Below, piece after piece: positions 43,156-52,219 of a DNA stretch of 64,000 nucleotides; positions within the stretch are counted from its first letter, which is position 1; every line of letters begins with the position of its first letter. Source of the DNA: UBA5359 sp002410925 [NCBI: bacterium UBP13_UBA5359] (GTDB taxonomy: Bacteria > UBP13 > UBA5359); assembly GCA_002410925.1 (NCBI GenBank), contig DHPR01000004.1, forward strand, positions 1 through 64,000, in the 5' to 3' direction. The position numbers were made by a program, and so were the translations under genes. The notes beneath the pieces are model-generated. The model worked only from the letters and a program-made list of their open reading frames with translations. It was not told the origin of the DNA and ran no database searches.

Positions 43156-44111
43156 AAAGATTTGTCTTGCCGTTCTTTGCAATTCTAATAGCAGTAGCCA
43201 TCTGGTATCCGGGAGCCTTTAGGCAATTGCCGGACAGGAAGAGATCATCCGGAATAAAGGTGGTCGCCAGCATATTCCCTCTGGCCGATATCGTTCGCCA
43301 GGTGGCGGGTGATCGAGCGGAGGTGGTTCTGTTGCTGCCGGCTGGAGCCAGCCCGCATACTTTTGAACCTACTCCCGGCCAGGTGAGTGAATTGGGCAAG
43401 GCATCTCTCTTTGTTCAGGTAGGGGCAGGGCTGGAGCTGTGGGCCGATAAGCTTATCAATGCTGTCGGCAATTCCGGCCTGAAGAGAGTAACGGCGGCAC
43501 AGGGCATCGCTTTGATAACCGGAGAGGAAGAGCATTCCGGTAGCGATGAGCATGAAGAGGAGACGGAACATGGCCATGATCACGGCAAATTCGGCAACCC
43601 GCATATCTGGCTGGATCCGGCCATAGTGTTGGGCATTGTTACCAAAATAGAGGAAGCACTGATAGAGGCGGATCCGGCCGGAGAGGATTATTATCGGAAT
43701 CGGGCAGAGCGCTATCGTCGGGAGGTAGAGTTGCTGGATAAAGAGATAGAGAGAAAAACGGCGAAGTTCGTTATTCGGGAGTTCGTTTCCTTCCACTCTT
43801 CCTGGCCGTATTTTGCCCGCCGTTACAATCTAAAGCAGGCAGGGGTTATAGAGGAAACGCCGGGACGCGAACCTACTCCGCGAGAAATAAAAGAGATCAT
43901 ATCTGTTGTGCGCAGCAGCGGCATAAAGGCCGTCTTTGCCGAGCCGCAGTTTTCCGCCTCAGCTGCCCGGGCTATCGCAGAGAATGCTGGAGCAAAGGTT
44001 CTCTTTTTGGATCCTCTGGGGGGAGACGGCATTCCCGGTTGCGACAGCTATATCAATCTCATGAGGCATAATCTTAAGATAATGAATGATGCTATGGGGC
44101 CCGGAAAGTGA
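43152..44111 (+). CDS. znuA: Zinc ABC transporter substrate-binding protein
   Basis: The 319-residue protein begins with an N-terminal membrane segment that serves as signal sequence. Mature parts show VVASIFPLADIVRQVAGD, ASPHTFEPTP (metal-binding His), a His/Glu-rich loop near residue 125-145 typical of zinc-type proteins, NPHIWLDP (second metal His), SFHSSWPYFARRY (third) and FAEPQFSASAA. The ATG overlaps the regulator stop (ATGA) and has GGAGGAGG before it. No Cys lipobox was seen at the usual place, so it may be anchored by its N-terminal helix. Confidence 0.9.
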   Translation: MKRFVLPFFAILIAVAIWYPGAFRQLPDRKRSSGIKVVASIFPLADIVRQVAGDRAEVVLLLPAGASPHTFEPTPGQVSELGKASLFVQVGAGLELWADKLINAVGNSGLKRVTAAQGIALITGEEEHSGSDEHEEETEHGHDHGKFGNPHIWLDPAIVLGIVTKIEEALIEADPAGEDYYRNRAERYRREVELLDKEIERKTAKFVIREFVSFHSSWPYFARRYNLKQAGVIEETPGREPTPREIKEIISVVRSSGIKAVFAEPQFSASAARAIAENAGAKVLFLDPLGGDGIPGCDSYINLMRHNLKIMNDAMGPGK

Positions 44112-44893
44112 AAGTTCTGGAAATAAATAATCTGACGGTTGTTCGTGACGGCACAGTGATTCTGGACAATATCAATTTGGAGCTGGAAGAGGGGCAGTCT
44201 CTGGCTGTCATTGGCCCCAACGGTGGCGGCAAGACCACTCTGGTCAAAACCATCCTGGGGTTGCTGCAGCCCCAGGCCGGGTCCATCAGGATTATGGGAC
44301 TGCCTCCCGAAAGCGTTATCCGAAAGAGACCTGGAACGATAGGCTATGTAGCTCAAAGAGCCTTTTACGATCCTGATTTTCCCGTCTCCGCTCTGGATGT
44401 GGTGATGATGGGCAAATATGGCAAGATAGGTCTTCTGCGTCCCGTCGGCAGAAAGGATAGGGAAGAGGCTCTCTCCTGTCTGGAAACGGTAGGCATGGCT
44501 AATTTTGCCTTCAGGCCCATCGGTCAGCTTTCCGGCGGACAGCAGCAGCGGATCATGATCGCCCGTAGTTTGATAATCCATCCCAGAATGCTTATACTGG
44601 ACGAGCCTACCAGTGGAGTGGATGCCGGCTCTCAGGAGAATTTCTATCGCCTGTTGCGTAATCTACAGTCCGCTCTGTCGCTCTCTATTATTCAAGTTTC
44701 TCACGATATAGCCCTGGTACCCTCTTACAGCGATCAGGTGGCCTGCCTCAACAAGCAACTCTTTCTGCACGGCAAGCCGGATGATGTTATGCACAGCGAC
44801 ATCCTGAAGCAAGCTTACGGCTGTCAGGTAGAGTTTCTCTTTCACGGCACCATGCCGCATCGAACGGTTGAGGAGCATAGGGAGACATCATGA
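44108..44893 (+). CDS. znuC: Zinc ABC transporter ATPase
   Basis: The 261-residue protein has Walker A GPNGGGKTT near 37-45, YVAQR (Q loop), LSGGQQQRIMIARSL (signature), LILDEPTSGVD (Walker B) and VSHDI (switch His). The ATPase powers metal import together with the permease. Four-base overlaps at both ends show tight coupling. The GTG start overlaps the znuA stop. Confidence 0.92.
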   Translation: MKVLEINNLTVVRDGTVILDNINLELEEGQSLAVIGPNGGGKTTLVKTILGLLQPQAGSIRIMGLPPESVIRKRPGTIGYVAQRAFYDPDFPVSALDVVMMGKYGKIGLLRPVGRKDREEALSCLETVGMANFAFRPIGQLSGGQQQRIMIARSLIIHPRMLILDEPTSGVDAGSQENFYRLLRNLQSALSLSIIQVSHDIALVPSYSDQVACLNKQLFLHGKPDDVMHSDILKQAYGCQVEFLFHGTMPHRTVEEHRETS

Positions 44894-45705
44894 TAGAGTT
44901 GTTATCTTATCAATTTATGCAGCGAGCGCTGGCGGCCGGAATAATTATCAGTCTGGTCTGTGGAATACTCTCCTTCTTTGTAGTGCTGCGGCGGCTCTCT
45001 TTTATAGGCGTCGGGCTCTCCCATGCTGCTTTCGGAGGAGTTGCCCTGGGGTTCTTTTTAGGCGTGGAGCCAACCTGGACGGCTATAGGATTCTGCGTGG
45101 CTATCGCTCTGCTGATAGGAATGATCAAGCATAAGGGTAAAATACAAGAGGATACCGCCATCGGTATCTTCTTTGCCGCCAATATGGCCTTCGGCATTAT
45201 GCTTATAGGGCTTAGTCATCGCTATAATGTCGATCTCTTCGGCTACCTTTTCGGCAACATACTGGCTATAACCGCCTATGATTTAAAAATGATAACCGTG
45301 GTCGGTTCTCTGGTGCTGGTGATAACGGCTCTCTTCTTTAAAGAGCTGCTTTTCTGCAGCTTTGATGAAGAAATGGCCGGCATTTGCAGTATTCCAGCCG
45401 TTCCGCTTAACTACCTCTTTATGGTTCTGCTCTCTCTGGTGATTGTGGTATCGATCAAGGTGGTAGGTATAGTCCTGGTCTCCGCTCTGCTGGTTATTCC
45501 TGCTGCTGCCGGTCGGCAGTTCAGCTCCAATTACCGCGGCATGCTGCTGGCCTCTGTATTGGTAGGGTTGTTGTCGGCTTTAGGCGGACTTTTCCTTTCC
45601 TACCGCTTCGATCTGCCGTCCGGCTCCACCATAGTCCTGCTAGCCACGTTTATCTTTGGATTATCTTTTTTGTGGCGGTTGTGGGGGCCAACTCTTTACA
45701 CTTGA
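44890..45705 (+). CDS. znuB: Zinc ABC transporter permease
   Basis: The 271-residue membrane protein has about eight hydrophobic segments and the ABC-3 permease signatures FVVLRRLSFIGVGLSHAAFG and VGIVLVSALLVIPAAAGRQ. It forms the membrane channel with ZnuA and ZnuC. The ATG overlaps the znuC stop. A small hairpin (GGGTAT/ATACCC, 45713-45732) lies just after the gene but has no T run. Confidence 0.92.
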   Translation: MIELLSYQFMQRALAAGIIISLVCGILSFFVVLRRLSFIGVGLSHAAFGGVALGFFLGVEPTWTAIGFCVAIALLIGMIKHKGKIQEDTAIGIFFAANMAFGIMLIGLSHRYNVDLFGYLFGNILAITAYDLKMITVVGSLVLVITALFFKELLFCSFDEEMAGICSIPAVPLNYLFMVLLSLVIVVSIKVVGIVLVSALLVIPAAAGRQFSSNYRGMLLASVLVGLLSALGGLFLSYRFDLPSGSTIVLLATFIFGLSFLWRLWGPTLYT

Positions 45706-45739
45706 CAGAGGGTATGCTCGATGATACCCTGCGCGTGTT

Positions 45740-45919
45740 ATGGCAAGGCCGATAAGAGAGGAATACCCCAATGCAGGTTATCATGTAACAGCCAGAGGCA
45801 ACGAGAAGAGAGCCATCTATCGTGATGATATTAAGTTCTGTTCGGAGTTTCTAACCCTGCCGCTGTTTGGATACAAAATTCTGGCGGCAGAGAGAGCTCT
45901 GAATACTACGTTGCCATGA
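45740..45919 (+). pseudogene. Remnant of a REP-associated (Y1/IS200-like) transposase N-terminus
   Basis: The frame reads MARPIREEYPNAGYHVTARG and continues NEKRAIYRDDIKF, which closely follows the start of REP-associated tyrosine transposases. Homology stops after about 38 residues, and the frame closes with a TGA inside the end of the deoR-type gene. The catalytic HUH and Tyr regions are missing. It is a dead fragment at the junction between the znu operon and the catabolic region. Confidence 0.65.
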
Positions 45920-46658
45920 TGACGGAGATACCCGCTGCTTCCAGATTCGCCCTGTCCTCTGCAGAAAGGCCGTTGTCCGTAACAACGGCATACACCTGAT
46001 TCAGCGTGGCATATCGCGAGAAAGCACGCCTCCCAAACTTGCTGCTCTCCGTTACCACAACCACCTGGTTGGCTATACCCACCATTGCCTTCTCCAGGTT
46101 GGCCACGTGCATATCTGCCGTATAGAATCCATCATTGCTTACGGCGCCGTCACAGCCTATGAACAGCATATCAACATGGAACTGCTTAAGTATCTGCTCT
46201 GTGATGGGGCCGTAAGTGCCGGGAAAATTTTTGCGCAAAAAACCTCCAAGCAAGAGCACATTTATATCCGACCCGTAGAGCGCCTGCGCCACGCATAGAG
46301 AGGTTGTCGCCACCGTTATCCCGGCCCCTTGCGACAGGTGCATGGCGGTAGACAGTGCAGTAGTGCCGCTGTCTACCGCAATAGTCTGCCCGCCCGATAC
46401 CAGGGCTGCCGCCGCCGCACCTATAGCAGATTTTGATGGTGAGACGGAATAATCCGGAAAACCCTCCTGCAAAAACCGGAGCTTGCCTGCAGAAATACCG
46501 CCGCCGTGCGTGCGGATGATAAGGCCTTTATTCTGAAGGCGGTCCAGATCACGGCGGATAGTCATCTGAGAGACGCCAAACAGCCCGGCCAAATCTTTAA
46601 CGTTTATACCGTTATTGTTTTTAACCAATTCTATGATTTTAGCCTGCCGTTCGTTCAT
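45906..46658 (-). CDS. DeoR-family transcriptional repressor
   Basis: The 250-residue protein has the DeoR N-terminal HTH (IIELVKNNNGINVKDLAGLF, then SQMTIRRDLDRLQNKGLI, HGGGI) and the sugar-phosphate sensor domain with AVDSGTTALSTAMHL, VATTSL, LLGGFLRK and FIGCDGAVSNDGFYT. Such proteins are released by a phosphorylated sugar intermediate. It is divergent from the catabolic operon at 46886-58235 and very probably controls it. AGAGGTAT precedes the ATG. Confidence 0.9.
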   Translation of the reverse strand: MNERQAKIIELVKNNNGINVKDLAGLFGVSQMTIRRDLDRLQNKGLIIRTHGGGISAGKLRFLQEGFPDYSVSPSKSAIGAAAAALVSGGQTIAVDSGTTALSTAMHLSQGAGITVATTSLCVAQALYGSDINVLLLGGFLRKNFPGTYGPITEQILKQFHVDMLFIGCDGAVSNDGFYTADMHVANLEKAMVGIANQVVVVTESSKFGRRAFSRYATLNQVYAVVTDNGLSAEDRANLEAAGISVIMAT

Positions 46659-46695
46659 GCATATACCTCTTTACTGTGTGCGAACTATCAGTTAA

Positions 46696-46710
46696 TGTGC
46701 AAATCGCACA
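46696..46710. promoter_or_regulatory. Putative operator in the divergent promoter region
   Basis: TGTGC-AAATC-GCACA is a perfect 5-5-5 inverted repeat between the deoR-type start and its -10 element. A related TGTGCGAAC half occurs at 46677-46685. It is a good candidate site for autorepression. Confidence 0.45.
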
Positions 46711-46713
46711 ATA

Positions 46714-46742
46714 AGAGTAACAGCTCTTAAACAATATGTCAA
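46714..46742 (-). promoter_or_regulatory. Promoter of the deoR-type gene
   Basis: On the minus strand, a perfect TTGACA (46742-46737) is followed 17 bases later by TACTCT (46719-46714). The -10 match is weak. Confidence 0.45.
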
Positions 46743-46804
46743 GTCCAAAAATCCGAATGTTAGCCTAGTTATAAGAAAATTTAACATTTGGCTGATAGTA
46801 CCTA

Positions 46805-46833
46805 TTGACAACAACAGCTGTTAGTGATAGCAT
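46805..46833 (+). promoter_or_regulatory. Promoter of the catabolic operon
   Basis: A perfect TTGACA (46805-46810) is followed 17 bases later by TAGCAT (46828-46833). Short GTTAG/CTGATAG-like units lie around it and could bind the divergent repressor. Confidence 0.5.
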
Positions 46834-46885
46834 TAGGACACCAATTAGCACATAATCGAACATCGGCAGAATGGAGTTGTGTATC

Positions 46886-48250
46886 ATGGCAAATAATAAT
46901 TACTGGGCGTATGTAGCGCCATCAAGCATCCCCAACATTGTCACAGATGTTCCGGGCCCTAAATCCCGAGAATACAACGCAAGAGGGATGAAATACATGA
47001 TCGGCTACTCCAGCCAGGTCACGCTCTGCCCAGTAGTATTTGACAGGGGACACGGAGTAACGCTTACAGATGTGGATGGCAACACATACATAGATTTTTC
47101 CAGCGGCATATACGTTACCACGCTGGGGCACTGCCACCCCAAGATAAGCGAGGCCGTGGCGCGCCATGCCAAAAATCTTATGAACTGCCATGATTTCAAC
47201 ACGCCGGTAAAGGTGGAGCTGTTAGAGAAGCTGGCGCAGGTTCAGCCCTGGGATCTCACCGGCATGCAGCTTTATGATAGCGGCACTACTGCCGTAGAGG
47301 CCGGGATAAGGGTATGCCGTGCGGCCACTGGAAAGTCCGAGTTTATCTCCTGCTTCATGGATTTCCACGGCAAGAGCGGCCATTCTGTGAGCTGCGGCAA
47401 AATGAACGCCACCAACGGAGGCGGCCGCAGTCAAGGGTTCTACATGGTTCCCCGTCCGTACCCCTACAGGCCCATGTTTACAAAGGCAAATGGTGATATA
47501 GACACGGACGCATACATCAACTTCTTCGGCGAGTTTATAGAATACGCCACCACGGGGAACATTGCGGCCTTCGTTCTGGAGCCGGTGCAGGGATGGGCGG
47601 GTTCCGTCTTCCCGCCGGACGATTTCTTCCCCAAGCTGCGCAAATTCTGCGATGAGAGGGGCATCCTTCTAATGGCGGACGAGGTGCTCACCGGCATGGG
47701 GCGTACCGGAAAATATTTCTGCATGGAACACTGGGATGCCCGCCCGGATGTAGTAACGGTGGGGAAGGGGTTCGGCAACGGATTCCCCGTCACCGGAATG
47801 CTGGTCTCGGAGCGGTACAAAGAGAGCATCAACAAAATATCTGCCTCCACCAGCTATGGCGGCAACCCAATGGCCTGCGCTGCCGCACTTGCAAGCATAG
47901 AGGTCATAGAAGAAGAGAACCTGCTTGATAACGCGCTTATGCTGGGCGAATACTTTGACAGGCGCATGGCAGAGATCAAAAACAATCATCCCATAGTGGG
48001 GGATGTTCGTGGAAAGGGTTGCCTGCAGGGGATAGAACTTGTAAAAGACCGCGCCACGAAGGAACCGTTCCCAGACGCGGGGAAGTTAGTATATCAGAAG
48101 GCATTTGCAAAGGGACTTGCCTGGGTACCGGCCGGACACATCCTTCGCATGTCGCCGCCCATTATAATGGATATAGATGTTGCCGCAAAAGGCATGGATA
48201 TAATAGAAGAATCCATAGCTGAGACCGAGAAGGAACTGGGATACTGCTAG
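46886..48250 (+). CDS. Class III PLP-dependent aminotransferase
   Basis: The fold type I aminotransferase (454 residues) has DVDGNTYIDFSSGIYVTTLG, YDSGTTAVEAGIRVCRAATG (PLP phosphate cup), the Asp motif LLMADEVLTGMGRTG and the Schiff-base Lys in VTVGKGFGNGFP. It exchanges an amino group between a carbonyl compound and an amino acid. The family includes 4-aminobutyrate, diaminobutyrate and amino-sugar enzymes. I prefer the ATG at 46886, which has GGAG upstream, to the ATG at 46871, which does not. First gene of the operon; an amino-containing substrate is implied. Confidence 0.88.
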   Translation: MANNNYWAYVAPSSIPNIVTDVPGPKSREYNARGMKYMIGYSSQVTLCPVVFDRGHGVTLTDVDGNTYIDFSSGIYVTTLGHCHPKISEAVARHAKNLMNCHDFNTPVKVELLEKLAQVQPWDLTGMQLYDSGTTAVEAGIRVCRAATGKSEFISCFMDFHGKSGHSVSCGKMNATNGGGRSQGFYMVPRPYPYRPMFTKANGDIDTDAYINFFGEFIEYATTGNIAAFVLEPVQGWAGSVFPPDDFFPKLRKFCDERGILLMADEVLTGMGRTGKYFCMEHWDARPDVVTVGKGFGNGFPVTGMLVSERYKESINKISASTSYGGNPMACAAALASIEVIEEENLLDNALMLGEYFDRRMAEIKNNHPIVGDVRGKGCLQGIELVKDRATKEPFPDAGKLVYQKAFAKGLAWVPAGHILRMSPPIIMDIDVAAKGMDIIEESIAETEKELGYC

Positions 48251-48280
48251 TTGCATTAAAGCATTTGCACGGAGAAAGAG

Positions 48281-49405
48281 ATGAGCGATAGAAAACAACT
48301 TGCGCTTGAAACCATTATGCAGAGGCATACAAAAAGGATACCAAGTTGGACATTTCACCCCATGGAACACTCTGTCATTGAAAGATTTGCCGGCGCAAAT
48401 TCGGGGGATTACCGCAAGAACCCGAAGGAGGTATATCTTGCCATGCAGAGGGCTGTCGGCACCTGCATGATAGATCAATATATTCCATTAAATCCATTAA
48501 CAATGGGCAACAAAGGCTATGATGAGGAAACAGAACGAGGGGTAACTACCGGAGCAGCACAAATACTTCTGGACGACATGGAAATTGATTCCCCGGAAGC
48601 TATGATAGAACACATGGAAAGATATATTTTCCCCCGGATGCAGAAAGAGTTATTGGAGTTTAATGAAGATATAAGAGTAAAAGAGATAATTGAGTCAGAG
48701 AGAGCTGTTCAACGTGAGTTAGGTCAGGATATTTTAAAAGCGCCTTACGGGTTTACAGCTTTTCCTTGCTTTGCTTACAATACCTATGGATATGCAAATT
48801 ACTTTATGGCCTGCGCGCTATATCCGGAGGTAATAGAGAAGCATTTCTCTTTGGCTGCAGATGTATCCATACTAAACAACCGTGCGGTTGCCAGGGCCTT
48901 TACGGAAGCAGGACTGCCTTTATACCTCAGGCTGGATCATGATATGGCAGACTCCAGAGGCACGTTGGTAAACATCAAATGGCTTGATAAACACTGGTTT
49001 CCGCACTTTGCCCGCAGCCTGGAACCCTTGTTAAAAACAGATATTCGAATGATTTGGCACTGTGACGGCAACCTGATGGAAATGGTACCCCGGCTGCTGG
49101 ATGTTGGTTTGCAAGGGTTCCAGGGGTTCCAGTATGAAGACGGAATGGATTACAAAAAAATCTGCCAAATGAAGGCCAAAGATGGGAACAGCCTGTTGAT
49201 AATTGCGGGGGTATCGGTAACGCGTACACTGCCCCACGGTACACCTGATGATATAAACAAAGAGATAGCATGGCTTGTTGAGAACGGGCCTGCAACAGGT
49301 TTATTCCTTGGCTGTTCAAGTTCCATCACACCAGGGGTTCCATGGGAAAATTTAAAAACATTGGTGGATGGTCTGCAATACTATAGAACCCACGGCAGGG
49401 GTTAA
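48281..49405 (+). CDS. Uroporphyrinogen-decarboxylase (URO-D) family protein
   Basis: The 374-residue protein has the URO-D barrel with LYLRLDHDMADSRG, MIWHCDGNLMEMVPRLLD and LFLGCSSSITPGVPWENLK. It differs from true heme enzymes in the N-terminal part and is closer to the group related to corrinoid methyltransferases and unknown catabolic enzymes. No corrinoid protein is beside it. The presence in a sugar-type operon is unusual and its reaction is unknown. Good GGAGAAAGAG start. Confidence 0.82.
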   Translation: MSDRKQLALETIMQRHTKRIPSWTFHPMEHSVIERFAGANSGDYRKNPKEVYLAMQRAVGTCMIDQYIPLNPLTMGNKGYDEETERGVTTGAAQILLDDMEIDSPEAMIEHMERYIFPRMQKELLEFNEDIRVKEIIESERAVQRELGQDILKAPYGFTAFPCFAYNTYGYANYFMACALYPEVIEKHFSLAADVSILNNRAVARAFTEAGLPLYLRLDHDMADSRGTLVNIKWLDKHWFPHFARSLEPLLKTDIRMIWHCDGNLMEMVPRLLDVGLQGFQGFQYEDGMDYKKICQMKAKDGNSLLIIAGVSVTRTLPHGTPDDINKEIAWLVENGPATGLFLGCSSSITPGVPWENLKTLVDGLQYYRTHGRG

Positions 49406-49463
49406 TAACCAGCATTTTACATACCTAATGCAGAGGGTTTGAATTTACAAGGAGTCTTAAACT

Positions 49464-50588
49464 ATGCAAACTTTTGGTGTTGGGGTTATAGGGTTCGGGT
49501 TTATAGGCAGGATGCATACCTATGGCTACAGAACCATGCCGCTCTACTATGATCCCGTGCCTGCGCGAACAAGACTTGTCGGGGTGGCAACATCCTCTCC
49601 GAAGACGGCGGAGAGAGCGGCGGCAAACGGCGGTTTTGAGCTTGGCACAGCGGACTGGAGGGAGCTCGTTGAGCGGGATGATATACAGATTATCAACATC
49701 TGCTCTCCAAACAGCCTGCACGCAGACCAGATTATTGCCGCCATGAAGGCCGGGAAGCACATCTATTGCGACAAACCCCTTGTGGTGGGCGAATCAGGTA
49801 TAGCTCGCGTGGAGAAGGCGCTCGCATCTTACAAAGGCACTGGGCAGGTGACTCTTCAGTACCGGTTCTACCCCCCCACGCTTCGGGCAAAACAGCTGAT
49901 AGACGAAGGATTCCTTGGTGAGGTAATAAGTTTCAGGGCGGCCTACCTGCATTCCGGCAGTGTAGACGCCTCAAAACCCATGGGCTGGAAGCAGCTTAAA
50001 TCAGAGGGAGGGGGAGTGCTTCAGGATTTAGGCTCGCACATCTTTGACCTTATGGATCATCTGATAGGCCCGTTTGAGAGCGTATTGGCGGAGACTCGGA
50101 TACTCTATCCCATGCGCCCGGGTACTAATGGGAAGATGGTTAAGGTAGAGGCAGACGACCAGGTAGTAATGCTTGTAAGACTTAAAAACGGCGCTGACGG
50201 AACCATAGAGGCCTCCAAAATTGCCACCGGCACGGAGGATGAACTCCGGTTTGAGATACACGGAGACAGGGGCGCTCTCCGCTTCAACCTTATGGAGCCA
50301 AACCACCTGGAGGCGTACGATATGCGCTGCTCGGAATCTCCGCTTGGTGGGGGCAGAGGCTGGCAGAGGATATCGACCGTCCAGCGGTATGAACTGCCGG
50401 CGGTCTTTCCAAGTCCCAAATCCGGGATAGGCTGGACGCGCGGACACGTCCACTGCCTGTACAGCTTCCTTAAAGCCGTTGCGGATGGGTCTCCTGCAGA
50501 ACCGTCGCTCTTGAATGGCTTGGAGTTGCAGAAGAAGCTTGCCGTGATAGAGGAAGCAGCAAAGACCGGAAGCCGGAGGAAGCTATAA
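49464..50588 (+). CDS. Gfo/Idh/MocA-family oxidoreductase 1
   Basis: This NAD(P)-dependent dehydrogenase is 374 residues long. The Rossmann motif is VGVIGFGFIGRMH, followed by INICSPNSLHADQIIAAMKAG and the substrate-site motif IYCDKPLV (EKP-type Lys). The C-terminal domain has GGGVLQDLGSHIFDL with the catalytic Asp/His region. Substrates in the family include inositols, sugars and sugar acids. It is one of three paralogous dehydrogenases in the operon. AAGGAGTC precedes the ATG. Confidence 0.9.
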   Translation: MQTFGVGVIGFGFIGRMHTYGYRTMPLYYDPVPARTRLVGVATSSPKTAERAAANGGFELGTADWRELVERDDIQIINICSPNSLHADQIIAAMKAGKHIYCDKPLVVGESGIARVEKALASYKGTGQVTLQYRFYPPTLRAKQLIDEGFLGEVISFRAAYLHSGSVDASKPMGWKQLKSEGGGVLQDLGSHIFDLMDHLIGPFESVLAETRILYPMRPGTNGKMVKVEADDQVVMLVRLKNGADGTIEASKIATGTEDELRFEIHGDRGALRFNLMEPNHLEAYDMRCSESPLGGGRGWQRISTVQRYELPAVFPSPKSGIGWTRGHVHCLYSFLKAVADGSPAEPSLLNGLELQKKLAVIEEAAKTGSRRKL

Positions 50589-50606
50589 TTTAGCTCCAGG
50601 GAGGTT

Positions 50607-51155
50607 ATGTTGGAACAGCTATCCATGATACTTGAAGACCTTAATAACCTGCCGGAAGTTGATCTTCCGCCGGAATACCATCTCCGCTGCTGCAGAGACG
50701 GCGATGGAGAACGCTGGATTAAGTTAATAAGCAATGTTTTCGGCTATGCAAGCGAAGCCGTCGGGAGCAGCTGGCAGGAGATCATTCAAAGTCCTTACTT
50801 TCAACCCGAAGATGTGATTTTCATATGCTGCGGCAGCCATGTGGTTGCCACCGCCACCGCCAGACTTAGAGAGACTGCTCCTGCGGGGACGGGATACCTG
50901 CACATGGTGGCGGCAGACCCTGCTCACAAGGGGACGAAGCTGGGTGCGGCGGTTGTTGCAGCGGTGTGTCGGCGTCTTAAATACAGGGGGATGTTACAGG
51001 TGCTCCTTCATACAGATGACTTCCGAGTACCTGCCCTATTAACCTACCTTAAGCTTGGTTTCAGGCCGGTTATTAAAGATATAGAGATGAAAAACAGGTG
51101 GGTAGAATTGGCCAAAACCCTCGATATGCCGCTACCTGATTTGGCAATAGAATAA
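50607..51155 (+). CDS. GNAT-family N-acetyltransferase
   Basis: The 182-residue protein has the acetyl-CoA-binding region HMVAADPAHKGTKLGAAVV and LLHTDDFRVPALLTYLKLGF. Its acceptor is unknown; in this setting it may acetylate an amino-sugar or small amine, or be an accessory protein. GGGAGGTT precedes the ATG closely. It lies 18 bases after the first dehydrogenase gene. Confidence 0.82.
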   Translation: MLEQLSMILEDLNNLPEVDLPPEYHLRCCRDGDGERWIKLISNVFGYASEAVGSSWQEIIQSPYFQPEDVIFICCGSHVVATATARLRETAPAGTGYLHMVAADPAHKGTKLGAAVVAAVCRRLKYRGMLQVLLHTDDFRVPALLTYLKLGFRPVIKDIEMKNRWVELAKTLDMPLPDLAIE

Positions 51156-51176
51156 ATAGTATGCTGAGGTGACAGA

Positions 51177-52184
51177 ATGGTTCAGCCAAACAGTAACGAC
51201 CGGAGAATATACAAAGAAGAGATACTTCCGTGGTTGCCGAAGAAAATTATAGATTGCCATGTACATATTGGTTTGGAAGATCATAGCGATCCAATTTCGC
51301 CAGAGCGAATTGCGGAGAGTTGGACGTTGGAAATTAAAAGCGATATGTCGTGGGAAGACCTGCAAGCTACGTACAGAGAACTTCTGCCGGAGCAGAAAGT
51401 TTCTATCCTGGTGTTTGGGCATCCTCGCCGAGAGGTTGACCAGATACAGAGCAACCGGTATGTAATGGATAAAGCTCTCCAAAACAAAAGCGCAGCCCAT
51501 GCGCTCGTTGTAACCAAGCCGGAGTGGGATGCCTCAGTTATTGAGAGCGCCATGTTCTGCGGGTTTGCCGGCATAAAGCCCTACCCGGATTTTGCCCCCC
51601 AGAATCTTGAATGCAGCATCTATGATTTTCTCCCCAAGAGCCACCTTGCCATGCTTAACAGGCTGGGCGGCGTACTTATGCTGCACCTTCCCCGGCGGGG
51701 GCGTATTGCAGACCCGGAGAATATACGGGAACTGACAGAGATATACAATGATTACCCCAACATCAAGATGGTGGTGGCGCATATTGGACGGGCATACTGC
51801 CTCCCAACGGCAGAGGAGGGCCTGCCGCCGTTTGCGGATTGCACCCGTATGTATTTTGACACCGCCGCAAACCTGAATACAGATGTCTTTCAATTTGCCC
51901 TTGAAACGCTGGGCCCGGATAGAGTTCTCTTTGGTACGGACCTTCCCATCACTCTTATGCGCGGTGTCCGCGAGCATGTGGGCGATAAATACATAAACTT
52001 TACGGACGGTGATTACTCCTGGAACAAAAACCGCAAGAGCGCAGAGGAAGAGTCTGAGTACACGTACTACCTGTATGAAGAGCTGCTGGCAATAATCCGC
52101 GCAGTAAAGAGCGCAGGCATGGGCCATGAAGAGATGGAAAAGATCGTGTACCGGAACTGCGCGCGTATCTTAGGAGAGAGTTGA
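51177..52184 (+). CDS. Amidohydrolase-family protein
   Basis: The 335-residue TIM-barrel hydrolase has IDCHVHIG near residue 26, IKMVVAHIGRAYC and VLFGTDLPI (catalytic Asp). This pattern is typical of amidohydrolase-2 proteins, including lactonases and decarboxylases. A lactonase or deacylase step in the pathway is possible. GAGGTGACAGA precedes the ATG. It has the same family as the gene at 91-960, so the two clusters share types of enzymes. Confidence 0.85.
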   Translation: MVQPNSNDRRIYKEEILPWLPKKIIDCHVHIGLEDHSDPISPERIAESWTLEIKSDMSWEDLQATYRELLPEQKVSILVFGHPRREVDQIQSNRYVMDKALQNKSAAHALVVTKPEWDASVIESAMFCGFAGIKPYPDFAPQNLECSIYDFLPKSHLAMLNRLGGVLMLHLPRRGRIADPENIRELTEIYNDYPNIKMVVAHIGRAYCLPTAEEGLPPFADCTRMYFDTAANLNTDVFQFALETLGPDRVLFGTDLPITLMRGVREHVGDKYINFTDGDYSWNKNRKSAEEESEYTYYLYEELLAIIRAVKSAGMGHEEMEKIVYRNCARILGES

Positions 52185-52219
52185 AGGCTACAGGTATTAT
52201 TTATGGAAGGGGCATGCAT

